Positions 25,601 to 40,039 are shown, counted from the stretch's first letter. The stretch: 64,000 bases of DNA from Nautilus pompilius (GCA_018389105.1 JACATO010000132.1:1686501-1750500); one strand, 5' to 3'. Notes: a model not told the origin generated them from the sequence alone. Program-made: numbers and translations.

Positions 25601-28600
25601 TTCTTTTCCATGGCGAGCTTTCAGAGTTTTTTTTATGAATTTACACACAATACGATTGTAATAAGCTTTATGAGAATTTATATCATACTTAATAATCTGA
25701 ATATATTGTGAGTTAAATCTTAAAAAAAAAATAAGTTGGGTAATCAAATTAATTTTAAAGTTAAAATTTGTTATTAACATTAATCTGTATCTGCATTATC
25801 AAAAATTACAATGCAAATAAAAATTTGATTTATCAAAAAAATCCTTCCAAAACACAAAATCTTGAAGACATTTAAAAATTAACTCAATTTTTTGCAAGAC
25901 TTGATGTTATAGCTATTAACCTTTATTTTCTTCTTTCATAAGACAATTTAAGCCAGCATTAACTCATGTTTAGATGGTGAAGCAGTTCAAAGACTACATC
26001 AACAATATATTTCTTTACTCTGCCTGTATAGGCCGAAATACATTAAGAGTGATCTAACTGAAGATCACAAAATCTTATAAAATGATACATTAGCAGGGCA
26101 CTGAATACTGCTTATCACAAAACCCAAACTCTTAAAAGTTTAATAGACAGTTATGAATGGCCCTACCAAATGGCAGCAGATAGAAGCGCAGATTGCAGAC
26201 GCTGTAAATAAGCTGTTCTGAGACACGTGAACAAGGTAAAGCAGCAAAGCTTGGTTACAAGAGCCAGTTTCAGTAGGTGATGAAGAGTACCTTTCATCAG
26301 TGCTGCCTCAAGTTGGGCTGTTTTGATAATTAATCTCAATGAAGACCTTTTTGTGGTTGTTGTTGAGCCTTAGTGCCCCCCAATAAACCGAGGAGCAGAA
26401 CACTAGTCAGGCAGAGAAGGGGGGGGCTGGGGCGGGAAACAATGGCTTGCTTAAGTGACCGATATGCATGATTTTCATTTGAAAGAACCACGAGAATTTT
26501 GATAAGCAAAAAAATCGAGTGTCTCAGAATAATCTGAACAATAAGAAAATATCAGAAAAGAGTGGTATCTACTGCTCCAGATCTACCAAGTGTTCAACAT
26601 GATTTTGGGGCTTTAATAATCTTATTTCTATCAGTAGACTAGCTTAGTGTCAGAACTACCTTTGCCAGAAATGTTAATTAACTAGTATTACAAATAAAAT
26701 CATGTAAATGCTGATAAAAGTTCAATAATCAAGTCAATGCACCACGTATAAATTTCCAAAAATATCTAGAACCACCAGGAATGAAACTATAGCTGCAGAC
26801 ATGACAAGCAATCGTGCTACACTGGTGGCCACGTGCCTCCTTTTTCTGGTAATCACATCTCAAGATTTGTTCTCTCTAAAAGAGTCATTCTGATACATTT
26901 CTCATAAAGAAATTGATAGTTTAAGCCAAAATAAATAATTTTCATCTATAACATCGATTATCATGTAACAGGTAATAATCTTTAATCGTTAGTACAGAAC
27001 TTTGTTCAGTAGTTATTTTTAATATAATAATTGCATTTTGGTTGGGGAATATCTGTTAACTTCAAAACAGTTGAGATTTATTAGTTAATTATTTTTTATC
27101 TCAATGATATAATGCTTTGGTTCTCTCACTAATGTTATATTTATAAATCTACACAACAAACATTCCTATGCAATGTCAATCATTATTAAGTATGTTTTTG
27201 CTTCTCAATAATAATTTTAAAAATACAGATTTTCAACTTAATATAATTTTATTAACTGATTCATATGCTGTCTTCTTTGATCTCCATGTTGTCTGTTATA
27301 ACAGTTGGTTGTCACATCAGTGTTTGGTAGGCTGTTTGGTATTGAGTGGTTTTTCTTGGCTTATGACAGGTAACCTTCTTACTGTGGCACCTCTAAAGAT
27401 TACACTGGTTGGTCTGTAATCTCAGTTATGTTAGATTAGAAAAGAAAGAATGCCTTTTTTGTTTTAGGTCTAATACTAGGTCAAGTCTTGAAATTTCAAA
27501 TAAATAAACTAATTAAAAGTAATAAAAAACATACTAAATTTTTTAATTTCATATCTTGCTAAAGGAGTTTCTTAAAATATTGCAAATATGATATATAAAA
27601 TATTTCCTTTTGAAGCATCAAGATGCTTTTTTAAACAGCTCCATCTTAATATGGATGTTGATTATCAAGTTTATCTGTTATCAGCAAACGTAATCATAGA
27701 TGATACATATTTCACTTGCAATACATAAACTTGCTCCTGTATTACATAGTAATCTTCCATATAAACCAGAAACAAAAAATAAAATAATAGTTTAAAAGAC
27801 TAAGTAAAAGAAAATGTTGATCTAACATAAAACAAACAAACATCATTAGTATAATGAGGAGGAAAAAGATACCACGAAAAATCAAAAAAGTCAAAACAAA
27901 ATTATTATTTAAACAATCATTCATATTAAAATTAAAACAGAAAAATATTCAGAAATGTTTTTGTTGGCCTCAGTAACCTGAATGTTTTTTTTTTAATTTT
28001 AAAATAATTAGATCTTAATATCGTACTTTTTGCATACAGTTTTATATTTTAAAATCTTATTATTATTTACATTAAGTTTTGACTACATCAGATCTGATAG
28101 TATGACAAAACACAAAAGCAGATCATTATTTCAGTGAGTGAACATTTGTGGTAGTTATGTCATTAATTACTCAGAACTATATTAAAAACATTAACCTCTC
28201 ATCTCCCTTCATTTGCTACCTACATAATCACATCTTTTTTTCTTTTATTATATCACATAAGAGATCTAGCAAGTCATAACAAACAGCATCCTTACAACAG
28301 ATTTATCATATTATAACCTTTTATAATATATATATATATATATAAACTACTTGTACTGCTGTGATTGACAATGCATATTCATAATCTGAATGAACAGAAA
28401 AAATATTTCACGCTTCACCTTTCACCCATCAATGAATATTTTTCAAGATGATAAGCTAACCTAAGTTATCAGCTACTAATAAAAAAACTTCTACTTTTAG
28501 TCTGTTTGTGAAAAAAGACAAAAAATCTGTTCAATTTCTTCATCTAGTTTCCAATTTCTGAACAATCCCACAGATTGAAATCTAAAAATTATCGAAGATC

Positions 28601-29035
28601 CTTAGGATGCAATACAGATTCCATACATCACTATGATAATAAACTATACAAAACCCAATAATAGAAGTACAAAAATTAATATTTTAAGAAATGTATATCT
28701 TAAAAATAGCGTGATCACTTGAGATTTTTCTGAGTTGGTTGATTTTTAAAATCCTGTTCATTAATGCTAATCTAACTCTACTGTATGCAACAATCATGAA
28801 TAAATACCGAGCGCAAATACTAATTTACCATAAAAAAAATATTGTATATTACCCTTAATCACTACTTGGTTTCATCATTAAATTACTAATCCAAAAAATT
28901 ATTATGTATAAACAATTAAGTACTTTCACATAGCCCTCTTGTTTAAGTGTTGTATGGCATTCAACGAAACTCCATACTTAAAAAATATATATATATTTTT
29001 TTAGAATAAAAAATGGGTATGGTGTATCTATAAAT
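22674..29035. other. AT-rich noncoding DNA
   Basis: No genes were recognised. Poly-C tracts occur near 24306 and 24488, and (TA)n at about 28324-28345. A GC-richer complex island at 26150-26470 is listed separately. The remainder is A/T-rich with chance frames only. Confidence 0.5.
26150..26470. other. Complex, GC-richer island; candidate conserved or regulatory element
   Basis: About 320 bp stand out from the AT-rich surroundings in GC and in lack of low-complexity runs. The island includes TTTTGATAATTAATCTCAAT (a homeodomain-type TAAT core near 26322-26341) and a G-rich block near 26420-26435. One short frame starts near 26154 and stops after about 20 codons, followed by AACAAGGTAAAG, which resembles a splice donor. 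I do not recognise a gene. A noncoding exon, enhancer or unknown repeat would all fit. Confidence 0.3.
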
Positions 29036-29074
29036 TAGGTAAATGCCTGTTGTTGTACTGAAGGGGCTGATGAT

Positions 29075-29278
29075 ATGCTTACAATCAGTGAGAACTTAGT
29101 AACTAACCAACAGACCATGCAAAATTTGTCACAATCAGATTTCACTCGCAAGTTGTTGGTGTTGGCATACATCAATGACCACAAGGTAGACAATTCTGAT
29201 GAGGAAATGCAGTATCACATTCAAAATGAAAAGATGAGAAAAAACTATAGATTTAAAAAAAAAAAAATTATTATTATA
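29075..29278 (+). other. Unrecognised open frame, possible coding remnant
   Basis: The frame continues open to 29332, but the last third is poly-A-derived (Lys/Ile runs). The first 55 or so codons (for example LSQSDFTRKLLVLAYINDH and DNSDEEMQYHIQNEK) have a less biased, hydrophilic composition than the chance frames nearby, with acidic and amphipathic stretches. I do not recognise the family. It could be a fragment of a transposon protein or coincidence. Confidence 0.2.
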
Positions 29279-29340
29279 ACTGTTTATTTATTTGAGCTAC
29301 ACCATTTAGCTTTGGTTAGTTGCTGTTACTGAGAAAACTC

Positions 29341-29398
29341 CAGCTGCTAGCTTGCTTGGTTATCAGGTGAATCACCTGACCCTGATAATAGCAAGGCT
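29341..29398. promoter_or_regulatory. E-box palindrome within a hairpin
   Basis: TCAGGTGAATCACCTGA (29363-29379) is a perfect 17-bp palindrome containing two E boxes, CAGGTG and CACCTG, three bases apart. A third E box, CAGCTG, lies at 29341-29346. Outer arms (GCTTGCTTGGTTATCAGG versus CCTGATAATAGCAAGG on the other side) are also largely complementary, so a longer imperfect hairpin can form. It could be a binding site for bHLH or zinc-finger E-box proteins, or simply a transposon-end relic. Confidence 0.4.
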
Positions 29399-29399
29399 T

Positions 29400-32300
29400 T
29401 TAGATTTAACCAAGTGTAGCAATAAAAACCAGCCATTGTAGATGTACAATTATTATAAGCTAACAATGATATATCAGAAAGTTCTGAGCTGAAAAATAAA
29501 GAAAAATAGATGATCGTGAGGTTAGAAGTATTTTATGTGGCTCCTTTCGGTTAAGTTTTTTCTTTTTTAACAGCTAGACATGACACTTTTGGAAAAAACA
29601 ACAACAACAAACCAAGACCACCTAAGAAAGCAAATTTTAAAAAAAAGTATAACAACGTCAGAAAACATCAGAGGATTAAAAACACAGGGACCAGGTAGAC
29701 AGAAAACATAGCAGGTGGATTAAGGCACCATCGGTAAATAAAATAATTATTTAAGATTTCAAACAGTTCATTTTCTCTTTATATATTCAGCTATAAAGTG
29801 AAATTTTCAGGAAAACATTTCACAGAAAGTTTTAAGGACTTCACGAATTAACGCCATTTTAGCTTCAGACCGAAAAGTTTGCTCTACCGTTAATTCAATT
29901 TTTTTTTTTTTGTACTTCCCCATCAGACACTTTCGCAAGAAATAAATAAAAGATGAAGAAACAGAAGGAACACATCCATCATAAATAAATAAGTGATTTA
30001 ACATTGAAAAGTAAAATGAAACCAGTAAAAAGATCTGGAGCCGCTTTCACTACCTGAAAATTTATAACAGACTAACACTCTAACCAAACTTACCTGTTCA
30101 GCTTCTAAAACAATACCAAGCCTTAAGCAATTTTTAGCAATTAATTTTTTCCAAAACAAAAGGAAGCGCAATGAGTTTCTGCCCCAGGTGACATTCCGTT
30201 TATGTGTAAAATCTGCATTTCCGTCTTGTTATTGAGCCATATAACCTAAGGGAGATGAGCTGACAACTAGACAAGCAATAAAACACAGCTATATGTTTGT
30301 TTTTATTATAGCCTGAAGATATTTAACATTGTATTATGGCTGACATGCTGCTACCACTGATATTAAAATATTCCACCTCCACCATCTTCCTTGCTTGTTA
30401 TTTTGATTGAAACAACAATTCAATATCGGTGGAGGCTTTCTTTCACAAGACCAGCTTTGTTCACTGGTGAACTAGGAAACATCACGACACTTTATTAAAT
30501 TTCTTTTCTAGTACGAAATTGTTTACTCTGGAATGTCAATCACCATAGATAATGGTGATGGTAGTAATGTGTACCTCAACTAAAAAGGAAAAGTTGCTTT
30601 GTAGAAAATCTGAATGTATTATAGAAAATTCAAAACAGCAGTATTTCATGATAATATAAAGTGATAAAACTATTGTCAAAAAGGGAATTTTCTATTAATC
30701 AGCAGCTATACCAGTTTAAATTGTAGCATGGGAGATAAGGGTAGATATAGATCGTCGCTGCCAATTCACCTCTCAATAAGCTAAAAGAAAAACTACTTTG
30801 GAAAAGAAAGTAATCCCCATGCTGACGCCCCAATTGTGCTTCAGATTTTTTACTTCTTATCTTCCAAGTTTATATCAGAAAATAACAAAATTTAAAGCCA
30901 AACATTTCATAACATCAAAAACCTCTATATAAATTTAAAAAAAAAAAAAAAGCTTTATTCTTAGCGGTTTTTTTTTTACAATTCATGGAGTCCTGCTACG
31001 CACCAAACTATTAATGGCAACAGTTTCACTACTTTCTGGACTTGTTTCCAGAAAACTTATATAACCACCATGTTGTGATGTAAAACAAACAAACCAGAAA
31101 TATAATATGAATTCTTCATTTTTTTAATAACTACTGATCGTTATATGAAATATTAGAATTTTTGTTGTTTTTATAAACAAATACTGTTAATAAAAAAATT
31201 GGTTCCTAAATCAAACATTTAAGATGCCCAATCTGCAATTTCATAGAGAGTACAGATAACTTGCATGCCATGTACTTAAAAGCATATTTATTAGTAAAAT
31301 AGACTGAGAAAAAAAAATTGTTATTAGTTTATAAGCTACAAACTTTTCTGAAATTATTTAAAGTTCATTAACTTTTAATCTTGTTGCTCATTTTTCTATT
31401 GATATTTTAATAACTTATCTTTAATTTCAGAGATCTGTTTTGCATTTGTGAGTGGATCATCTTTTTTTTTTTTTGTTAAGGAATAGTATTCAGGCATTTC
31501 TTTGGAGCTATTATAAACCCCAAAGTACATTCATTTGGCACATTTTACATAGTATAGCAAACTCCTTGTGGTTCTTCACAAATAATTAACAATGGCAATG
31601 AGTCATACTTACTTTGAAACTCTGAAATGACATCAAACAGAAAACATATATATATATACACACACAGAAATTGACAACTTAATGACTGGAACATATTTTA
31701 AATTTGTGTATATGTACTATTTATTATCTACTGAATTTACTATAGAGAGACTTTTGCCACATCACCCATTTTGTGCAACTACCCGAGTGCTGTGCTGGGT
31801 CTTAGCCATTGACTTTCAATCTGCATGAGATGGTCTGGATGTCTACCAATACTACTACAATATTTTTCTAACAACAATAAAAAAAATAAAAAAAAAACCT
31901 TTTCAAATCATTTAGCTTCAAAATCTTTGGTTAAAGTTAAAAAGTAGTGTTTATAGCTATTTCCCAGATTAATATTTCTCATTTTATTTTTCTTCTTCAA
32001 ATGGTTACTTTCTATCTTTTTCTTCCTATGTAAAAGTTCACAGAAATGATGCAGCCATTGTTGTATTTTATTGTGGCGTGCAAGAAATTTAAAAAGGGAA
32101 AACCTTCTGCATCTGCTTTAAATTTGCGAAATTCTGACCCATCTGCAAATACTGTTTCACACCCTGAACTCTAAGTTTGCTACAGTCTGATTACAAAACT
32201 AGAGTAAAAAAAATCAACAACTTTTTACAAACTAGGACAAACACACAATAAGGATTTCTGTTCAACTTTAACAGACTCAAAATAAATCTGACACTCACGG

Positions 32301-35300
32301 AATAATGCTTTAGCTGTGAAAGGCAAAAGTGTTATTTAATTAAACTTTGTTAGCTCAAGGTTCAAGATGCTAACAACATCAAAAGCATTTTTTAATCACA
32401 AATTTGCCAATTTCAGGATTAATTTTCTCTATTTCAATGAATGTTTGCTAACATTTTTACCAGCTGAAAACAGACCCGTGATTATGTCTTTCAAACTTTC
32501 TTCTAAAAGGCAGCGGTGAACAATACCAAATTCCAAAATCTAAATTTTATGAATGTTTCCCACTGAAACATAGCCCACTTAACTCATAATTTTCCTATCA
32601 CTGCCATTTTGCACATACTGAATTAATAAGTAGTGTTGTTCAGGTTACGACACTAGCAGCTAATGGGAATTCTTCCTCGTGTTTAAACAAAATAACAGCC
32701 ACTAGTGACAGTGTTTGTGGTGATTAGTTCCAATAACTCACACAAACTACCAAATTAACACTTGTGTAAACATAATTAACGGAGCTGTGCCGTTTTTATA
32801 ACTACCATTACAGCCAGCAGTTATAATGTCAAACACGCTGCAAAGGAATCTGTGAACTTCAACTCATCAAGGCCATTTTTCACAATTGTTGCTCAAGAAT
32901 TAGCAAGAACTGAAATTACAAAAGTCATGAGAGAATTTCAGCATTTAATCAGCCCCCCCACCCCAACCCATGCCAAGACATGTCTATTAATAAAGAATGT
33001 AAAGGTTAGAATCTTAATAAGCTTCAATCAGGATTTTGCTGATATATGTATACACACACATATTTAAAATGAATTTTAAAATTATAGAAAAACTAGATTT
33101 TTAGACACGTAATTACTTACCGCTCCTATAAATGAAAGAATTACCATTTTGTAAATTATTTTCAGTATTATCAAAATCCTTTAAAAAAAAAAAAAGTGTT
33201 TTAAAACGGATTTGCAATTTTAAAATAATCTTCTGAAATTCTGATTTATTTACTTTATCAGAAGTTAAAATAGTTAATAATAAATAAAACAATGAAAACA
33301 ATTGGAGACAGAAACTGTTATCTAAATTGAACAGCATATATAACATTAAGATTACGTTTTTTTTTTAATGTAATGTACATAGAATACACCCTTATTTTTT
33401 TAAAATTAAATATTTAATCATTAATGAGAACAAAGCATATTTTAGCTTTAAAAATACACTACAAAGAAAAAATACATTTAGCAGTACTAATTAACAAATA
33501 AAACATTTCAAAATATCGTGTATGTATGGCTTCTGCATTTTATCATTCTGCTAACAATACACCTTCATCTTGCATTCTTTTCACATAGTAAGCCTACATT
33601 CCTAGAGGTCCCAATTTCTCCCCATACACTAAAATACGAAAGAAAGCTCCTGAGTTAGCTTTTCTTGAACCAATACATGAAAGCATAAAAATAATGAGTG
33701 AGACACACAGAAAAGAAAAAATGAAAGCATTGGCAAACATTTCTTTCTTTCTTTTAAACAATGGTTTAAACAAAGACGGTGATACATTTTACAGGACAGT
33801 GCTTTTGCAAGTCAAGATAGAAAACGGTAAAACATTTTCATGACCAGCGTTCTTTCTACAAAGATTCCTTACTATTACTAAACTTGGAATTATTGTGCAA
33901 AGCAAAAACTGATATTTTCTTCTTTCAAAAAAGATTGAAAATTTATTTTCTAATGTACATAGGACTAAATGTACAATTCAGTCATCAATCAATCCCTGTT
34001 AACATTGAGATCTCGTTCTATTTTTCAGTCATAATTTATGCATGAGGAAGATGAAGCTTGACAACTAGGAAATAAAAAAAAAATTTTTTAATCACTAAAA
34101 GTGTGAGTGAATGAAATTGGCATAATACAAAATAATAATCTGAAAACAAAGTAATTTATAGCCTAGCTTACTTAACCAACAACCGTGGTGCACCTGTGAA
34201 ACAAATTATGAATACTATAAATAATTTAAAAAATATATATTTTATATGCATGTTATAGAAACTGACTTCAAATGTTCCTGTAATTTTACTTCAGCAATGT
34301 TTAGCCACCATAAACATTTTTATAACGTTCATTGTTGTTATTATTCAAACACGAATAAAATAATAATAATAATTTGCTCAAGCCTGCAGCAGTTTTTAAT
34401 GTACGTACATAAACAAATGCATTTTAATGTTCATGTGGCAAAGTCTTCTGAGCAACCATTGTTCAATTACATACAAGTTCCGTTCCCATGACAAACAACA
34501 GATTACATCCAAAAAAGGTAACGGGTTTCTCTCCTTCTTCGGGTCTTAGGTATTTACAGTTTGTTTATTTGATTTTAGGACTTGGTAGTGTTGAAAGAAA
34601 GATGTAAAAGAAAATATCCTCCTTTAGTATTAAAAGTAATTTATAGTCCCATTTCTCTGTTTGCCCAAACAAATAGATTCCAATGCTCATTCTATGTATA
34701 TCCTGCGATGAGTAAGAAAATTTAATTCCAAAAAGCAGTGAAGGTCTTTAAAATTACTTAAAATGCCATTACAGAATTTAGAAAACTAATTTTTATAATT
34801 TCAAAAAAAAAAAAAAGTTAATAATAAGAGATGCCTAATGTTTACATTTCTAATAACTTCTCACTTTCCTGGTAAAGAACATTTAAAGTTATTATTATTA
34901 TTATTATTTACAAATTCTTTTTTATATGACTATTATAGTTAATGAGGTACATAGTTACAAATTTTACAGTTTCCCAACTGCATCTTTTCTATAAACTATT
35001 ACTTTATGATTGCCCTAACAACCAAAAACTAAATGGTAATCTCTCAAAATCCTATCCAGCACATACATAATTCCTCTAATTAAAAAAATTTTTTTTTCCA
35101 CTTGTGGTCATATGCTCACCCTGTTAAAAAAAAAAAAGGTAGATTAAGTTGCCACTACAGTTCTTAAAGAAAATTAACTACCCATTGTCTAGAAATAAAA
35201 GTGACAAGTCTTCCAATTTTAGCCCATATTATCCAAGAAATAAATCAGTTTTTTTTTTTGGTAGCTTATAAATTATAATTAAAACCTATTTGCACTTAAT

Positions 35301-36399
35301 TTAATTTCACTTTGTGGTAAAGCTGTAGTTGACATTTAAAACAGCTAACTTATATTTGATACATTAAGATTTTTAATAAGGAAATTATTTTGCCAATTTC
35401 TGTTAAGTTACTGTATAACCCACATTTTACTCTCTAAGATAGTAAAAATAACATGCTGTTACAGCCAAATGCACACAAGCAATAATACAATGCTAAAAGT
35501 GTTAGTCCATCCATGTTTGTAAAGCAAGGTTTGTATCATCATCAACTAGTGTACATAAACTAATGTTCACTACAATGACTGGTCTGCTTTGATCTCATTC
35601 AGAACAGATGCTGTGCCAGACTGTTTATAAGCAAAGGGTTAGAAATTACAAGTTACAGATATGACTAATGACATCTTTATGTGGCATTCATGAAAAATAT
35701 TTAGTAAAGCAGTGCCACCTCTCGTCACAAGACTCTGGCACAAAGCCACTGAAATCACAATCACCACTTTCGGATTCTTATGAAGATTTTATGACATACT
35801 TGTGAGAGGCAACTAATTGCTTTTATGCCTGCTTACAGGGATTTTATCGTATAGACACAAACTTATCCAAAGATTTGTGCAACTATGTGCTACAAAACAC
35901 TCATTTATCATGTGGTTAATATATTATAAAGGGTCCGACATACAGACTTATGCCAACTACTCTGACCATGGAGCACCCATTACGATCCACAAAAATAATG
36001 ATCATTGTATGTTATTGCCATGCACAAGAAATTAACGATGCAGCATCATTTATCAAACACACATGACATACCAAATATAGTAGGTAGTATGTATAGTGTA
36101 CATCTGAAATAGCTTGGCTATAAATATGGAACAGAACAATATTTCACATAGCTCCAACTTCAATATTACTACTAGTATCTGACTATCACTGATCTATAAA
36201 TTTTCCTATGCATAAATAAATCACTAACAACAAATACAGTAGTTTTAAACAGAAAATTTCCAGACAAAAATAATAACAAATAAGAGAAGCAAATATTGAT
36301 GTTACAAGGATAAATTAAATTACATTGTAAATACAAATTAATGAATTAAACAATAATAGTTTAAACAAGTTAAAATATTTCTAAAAATATTATTAGAGT

Positions 36400-36400
<1 letters not shown>
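29400..36400. other. AT-rich noncoding DNA
   Basis: Only chance frames. Simple repeats include TA/CA at 31647-31667, AAT near 34361-34373 and ATT near 34890-34908. A moderately complex patch at 31745-31855 has no assignment. No gene was supported. Confidence 0.5.

Positions 36401-36430
<30 letters not shown>
36401..36430. repeat. (CA)15 microsatellite
   Basis: Thirty uninterrupted bases of CA. First of four long dinucleotide arrays within 1.6 kb. Confidence 0.97.
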
Positions 36431-36432
<2 letters not shown>

Positions 36433-36498
36433 GAGAATACTGTAAGCAGGAAGATTCCATTTGCTGAGTATATAGTTGGAACATGATAAAAATGAGAA

Positions 36499-36503
<5 letters not shown>

Positions 36504-36533
<30 letters not shown>
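36504..36533. repeat. (GA)15 microsatellite
   Basis: Thirty uninterrupted bases of GA, 73 bp after the (CA)15 array. Confidence 0.97.
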
Positions 36534-36536
<3 letters not shown>

Positions 36537-36918
36537 TGCTTTTGAGTGACTTTGATAAAGACCAGAAAAAAAGCAACTAAGCTAAAGTTCTTGTGCTTTA
36601 TCAAGCTTAGTTTCAAACAACCAGCCTGTTCCTACAAGGAAACTGAAACTGCATCTACATCATTATTTCACTGCCAATGGCCACAACAAACTCATCTGAT
36701 GCCTGGCCACTGCTATAGTAGGTGTTCAATCCAAAAAATTTCATTTTTATTACTAACTTTATATACCAGTGTCTTTTGTCTGTTTGGTATTTTTGCCATT
36801 GCAACAACTTAGCAATGTTTGGTAACAGCATAAATGGTTATGCATATCTGGATTCATGTCACCAGAATTCTCACCCAAAACAGGCTAATACAGTATAGTG
36901 GTTACAGGGAGGGAGGGA

Positions 36919-36934
36919 CACACACACACACACA
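36919..36934. repeat. (CA)8 microsatellite after a GGGA run
   Basis: CA units preceded by three GGGA units at 36907-36918. Confidence 0.9.
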
Positions 36935-37967
36935 GTTTTAGAATATTAATCTCCTCCAGATGGACAAAACTTGATTGTATATAACTGTCGCATGTCAAGG
37001 AATCCTATGACTAAAGAAATATCTCCTAACACTAAGTTTCACTCTAGGCCAAGTTAAAGTTTAAATTTGTCATGAATAAAAGGAAATAAGGCATCTACTT
37101 CTAAATGCTCAAAAATGTTTAATCGTTTTATCAGTCTCTATAAGGTTCTTACTTCAAATATTTATAAATGAAATTAGATAATTTTAACTTTCTTTGACAC
37201 AATAATCAAATAAAGCTGTTAGGTGTTTACTAATCTAAAAAAAAGACAGTCCCAGACATGTACAGTACATTCCACATGAGGCCTAACAACAATCACCCAC
37301 AACAAGCAAACCAACATGTCTTTACTTTCATTTTCTGGGTTGTTTTTTTTAGAATGATATAACTTAAATACTTTTTCATATTTACCCACAGCTGGCATAT
37401 GCTTATCCTCTCGTAAACACTTCTGCATCAAGATCAATAATGAATAAAAATATGTACTGATCATATGTACTGATGTTTTGCCATGGGTTTTTAATATATC
37501 CACCAGTGCTATTAATATAAATTAAAAAGTGAATAAAGCAAAAAAAACAAAACAAAATCCAAACAGCAACAATGAGAATGCTTTGAAGAATCAGAGCCAA
37601 CATCATGAAACATCCATTTTCTCTTCTTCTTGGCAAACCCTATCCTGACATATGTGGTCTAAGGACATCTCTCAACAGTGAGCCGAAAGGGAAAGATGTA
37701 TATATGTACAAGAAAACCAACACAAGTAGTTGGTGAAAAGCAAAAAGAAACAATGCAAGGGCAGTATCCCAAACCAACATTCTCTCAACCATAGCAGTTC
37801 AGTAGTCAAGGTCGCTGGACCATTGGCTGTCCATCTATTTTCTTAAAAGGTTTCAATTATTGATTGTAATACACAAGTAACATTAAAACGTTTACTTTTT
37901 TCCAAAAATCTAAATATGTAATGTTAGTTTTGTCAAGTATGAAAGTTATTTGTTTTATTGTTATCTG

Positions 37968-37968
<1 letters not shown>

Positions 37969-38003
<35 letters not shown>
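37969..38003. repeat. (TA)17 microsatellite
   Basis: About 35 uninterrupted alternating T and A bases, the longest such array in the window. Confidence 0.95.
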
Positions 38004-38006
<3 letters not shown>

Positions 38007-40020
38007 TGCTGTCTTTCTGTCAAATTAATTTTGTTTGAATCAATAATAACAGGCATTAAAACTTAGAATTAAATACCTTTAAGTAAGGGAAAAATCTCCA
38101 ATAATTTGTAGCTTAAAACCAGCTTTCCGTAAATAGGTCACCGTGAAATAATTTCTATATTAAGAACTGCTGTAATAATATTTATTTACACTATCTCCCA
38201 TGTTGGTAACCAATTCTGACTTCCTTAAGTGAAATATTTTTCAAAATTAAATAAAATCATCTTTCAGTACACAATTCTAATTCTATATGTTATCAGTAAC
38301 ATACTACTCTGCAGGAGACAAGCAATATTAATGGTAGCTATCCAATGTGGCCTTCACCATCATAAATATTTAAAAAAGCAACAAATATCAAAGAAGAATG
38401 CAAATAAACAATGAACTTGATGGTGATGAAATATGTGGAAACTGATGCTGCTATACATTTCATCCCACATATTGAAAATCTGAGAATGAGCAAAAATGTA
38501 CATGTGTATGCAGGTGGGATTTATGAAATCCACTAAGCTCAATGGACCATGATCTAACATAAAAAATAATATTGTTGTTAATGTGTATTTGCGTATAGTC
38601 CTGAATATAAATGAACAAAGTCATATTTTATTTCAGAATACTACACAAGTTTGGAAAGGTTTGAATTATGTTGTTCTTGGAAATTCCAATGGTTTCCACA
38701 GGTAAGAACTATACAGTGATAAAATTTTTTAAAAAATAAATAGGTAGCAGGAAGTTCCACAAGTAGACATAACCACATATAATGTTGATACCCTAAGTGC
38801 AAGGGATGTGTGAAAGTGGTTAAAACATTTCAAATCTGATGACAGCCAATCCAGGAGTGCTTCATGTGAATGTTGTTGCTATTCTTTACTGAAATTCTGC
38901 TTCAGCAGAGAATCATAGGGATTCTTTAAAGTCTATGGTACCACAAAAAACTTTGTAAAGCAAAAAAGATACCAAAATTAATGTTGAATGAACATCAGGA
39001 AAATACAGATTCATTTCATGCATTATTATGTATAAATGAAATGTATGTAATTCAAAGGTTTAAATAGGCAATGCTGTCCCATCCATATCATTAGAACAGC
39101 TTGGTTCTGATTTCTGCTTTTTTCGTTTTTGTAAGAAACATTTCAAAAGTAATGAAGAGGTCAAGGCATAGGTAAAGAAATGTATTTATTTTCAAATGCT
39201 GGATTCACATCTCATAAACTAAGGGAGTAGAACAAAAGTGATAAAAGCCAAGAAAGCTAAATGGAAAAAATAAAATCTGAGATAAAAGATGTTTGAAAAC
39301 TATATCCTGTATCCAGCAATTAAATGACATAGCTTTCAAGCAAAATGTGCTTAAATTAAATTAGCCATAAAATCATATATGCTAATTTAAATAAAATTTT
39401 TTTGAACCTAAAGAAAAAAAAAAAGATTGAAAGTAAAAGATACTAAGTCAACTTGCTCAAAGTGTAAGACAAATTGTTTTAACATTTAAAAACCTGGTAC
39501 TTTACTACAAATGATTCTGATGCCAAAATATCCAAATAAATGCATAGTTATTATATATTCAAATTTCTAGATATCATGACATTAATAAATCTAAGAAAGA
39601 AAAATTACGAATTTTAACTAAGATGATTTTCTAATTTCAAACCAAATAAAAATTTTCTATTTACTACAAAAAATAAACCACTTTCAATTTTAGGTGAGGT
39701 TATCTGGAATTTAGAAAGGACTGGAGAAAAAATAGAGAAAAATGGACAGATCAACAGCACCCAAACATGGTCCAGAAAACTCTCAAACTGTATTTATATA
39801 TTTTTAACTATAGTTTCCAATTTTTAGGTTGAGTAATGCTGCACCAAAAATTAGATTAGACAATGTTTATTTTACTTTCTGGAAATCATCAAACATACTT
39901 ATTCATAATGATAGTAGGTTAAAAAGAATCATTTATTTACTAGCTAATTATTAAAATGTATATGTTACAAAGTATTAATGTTACTTCAAAGTTGAAGTTA
40001 CAGCCTTTGAAAAAGTTTTG
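38004..40020. other. AT-rich noncoding DNA
   Basis: Chance frames and homopolymers only. I see no gene or repeat family. Confidence 0.5.
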
Positions 40021-40039
40021 GCATGAGAAATCAGTAATG

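Noticed and set aside
31745-31860. GC-richer patch resembling a SINE body
   Set aside because: No pol III boxes, tail or second copy in the window.
36370-36576. 68-codon minus-strand frame with Ser-Leu and Val-Cys repeats
   Set aside because: It is the translation of the (GA)15 and (CA)15 microsatellites.
37797-37845. tRNA-like AGTAGTCAAGGTCGCTGG
   Set aside because: A possible A box only; no B box at a suitable distance and no cloverleaf.
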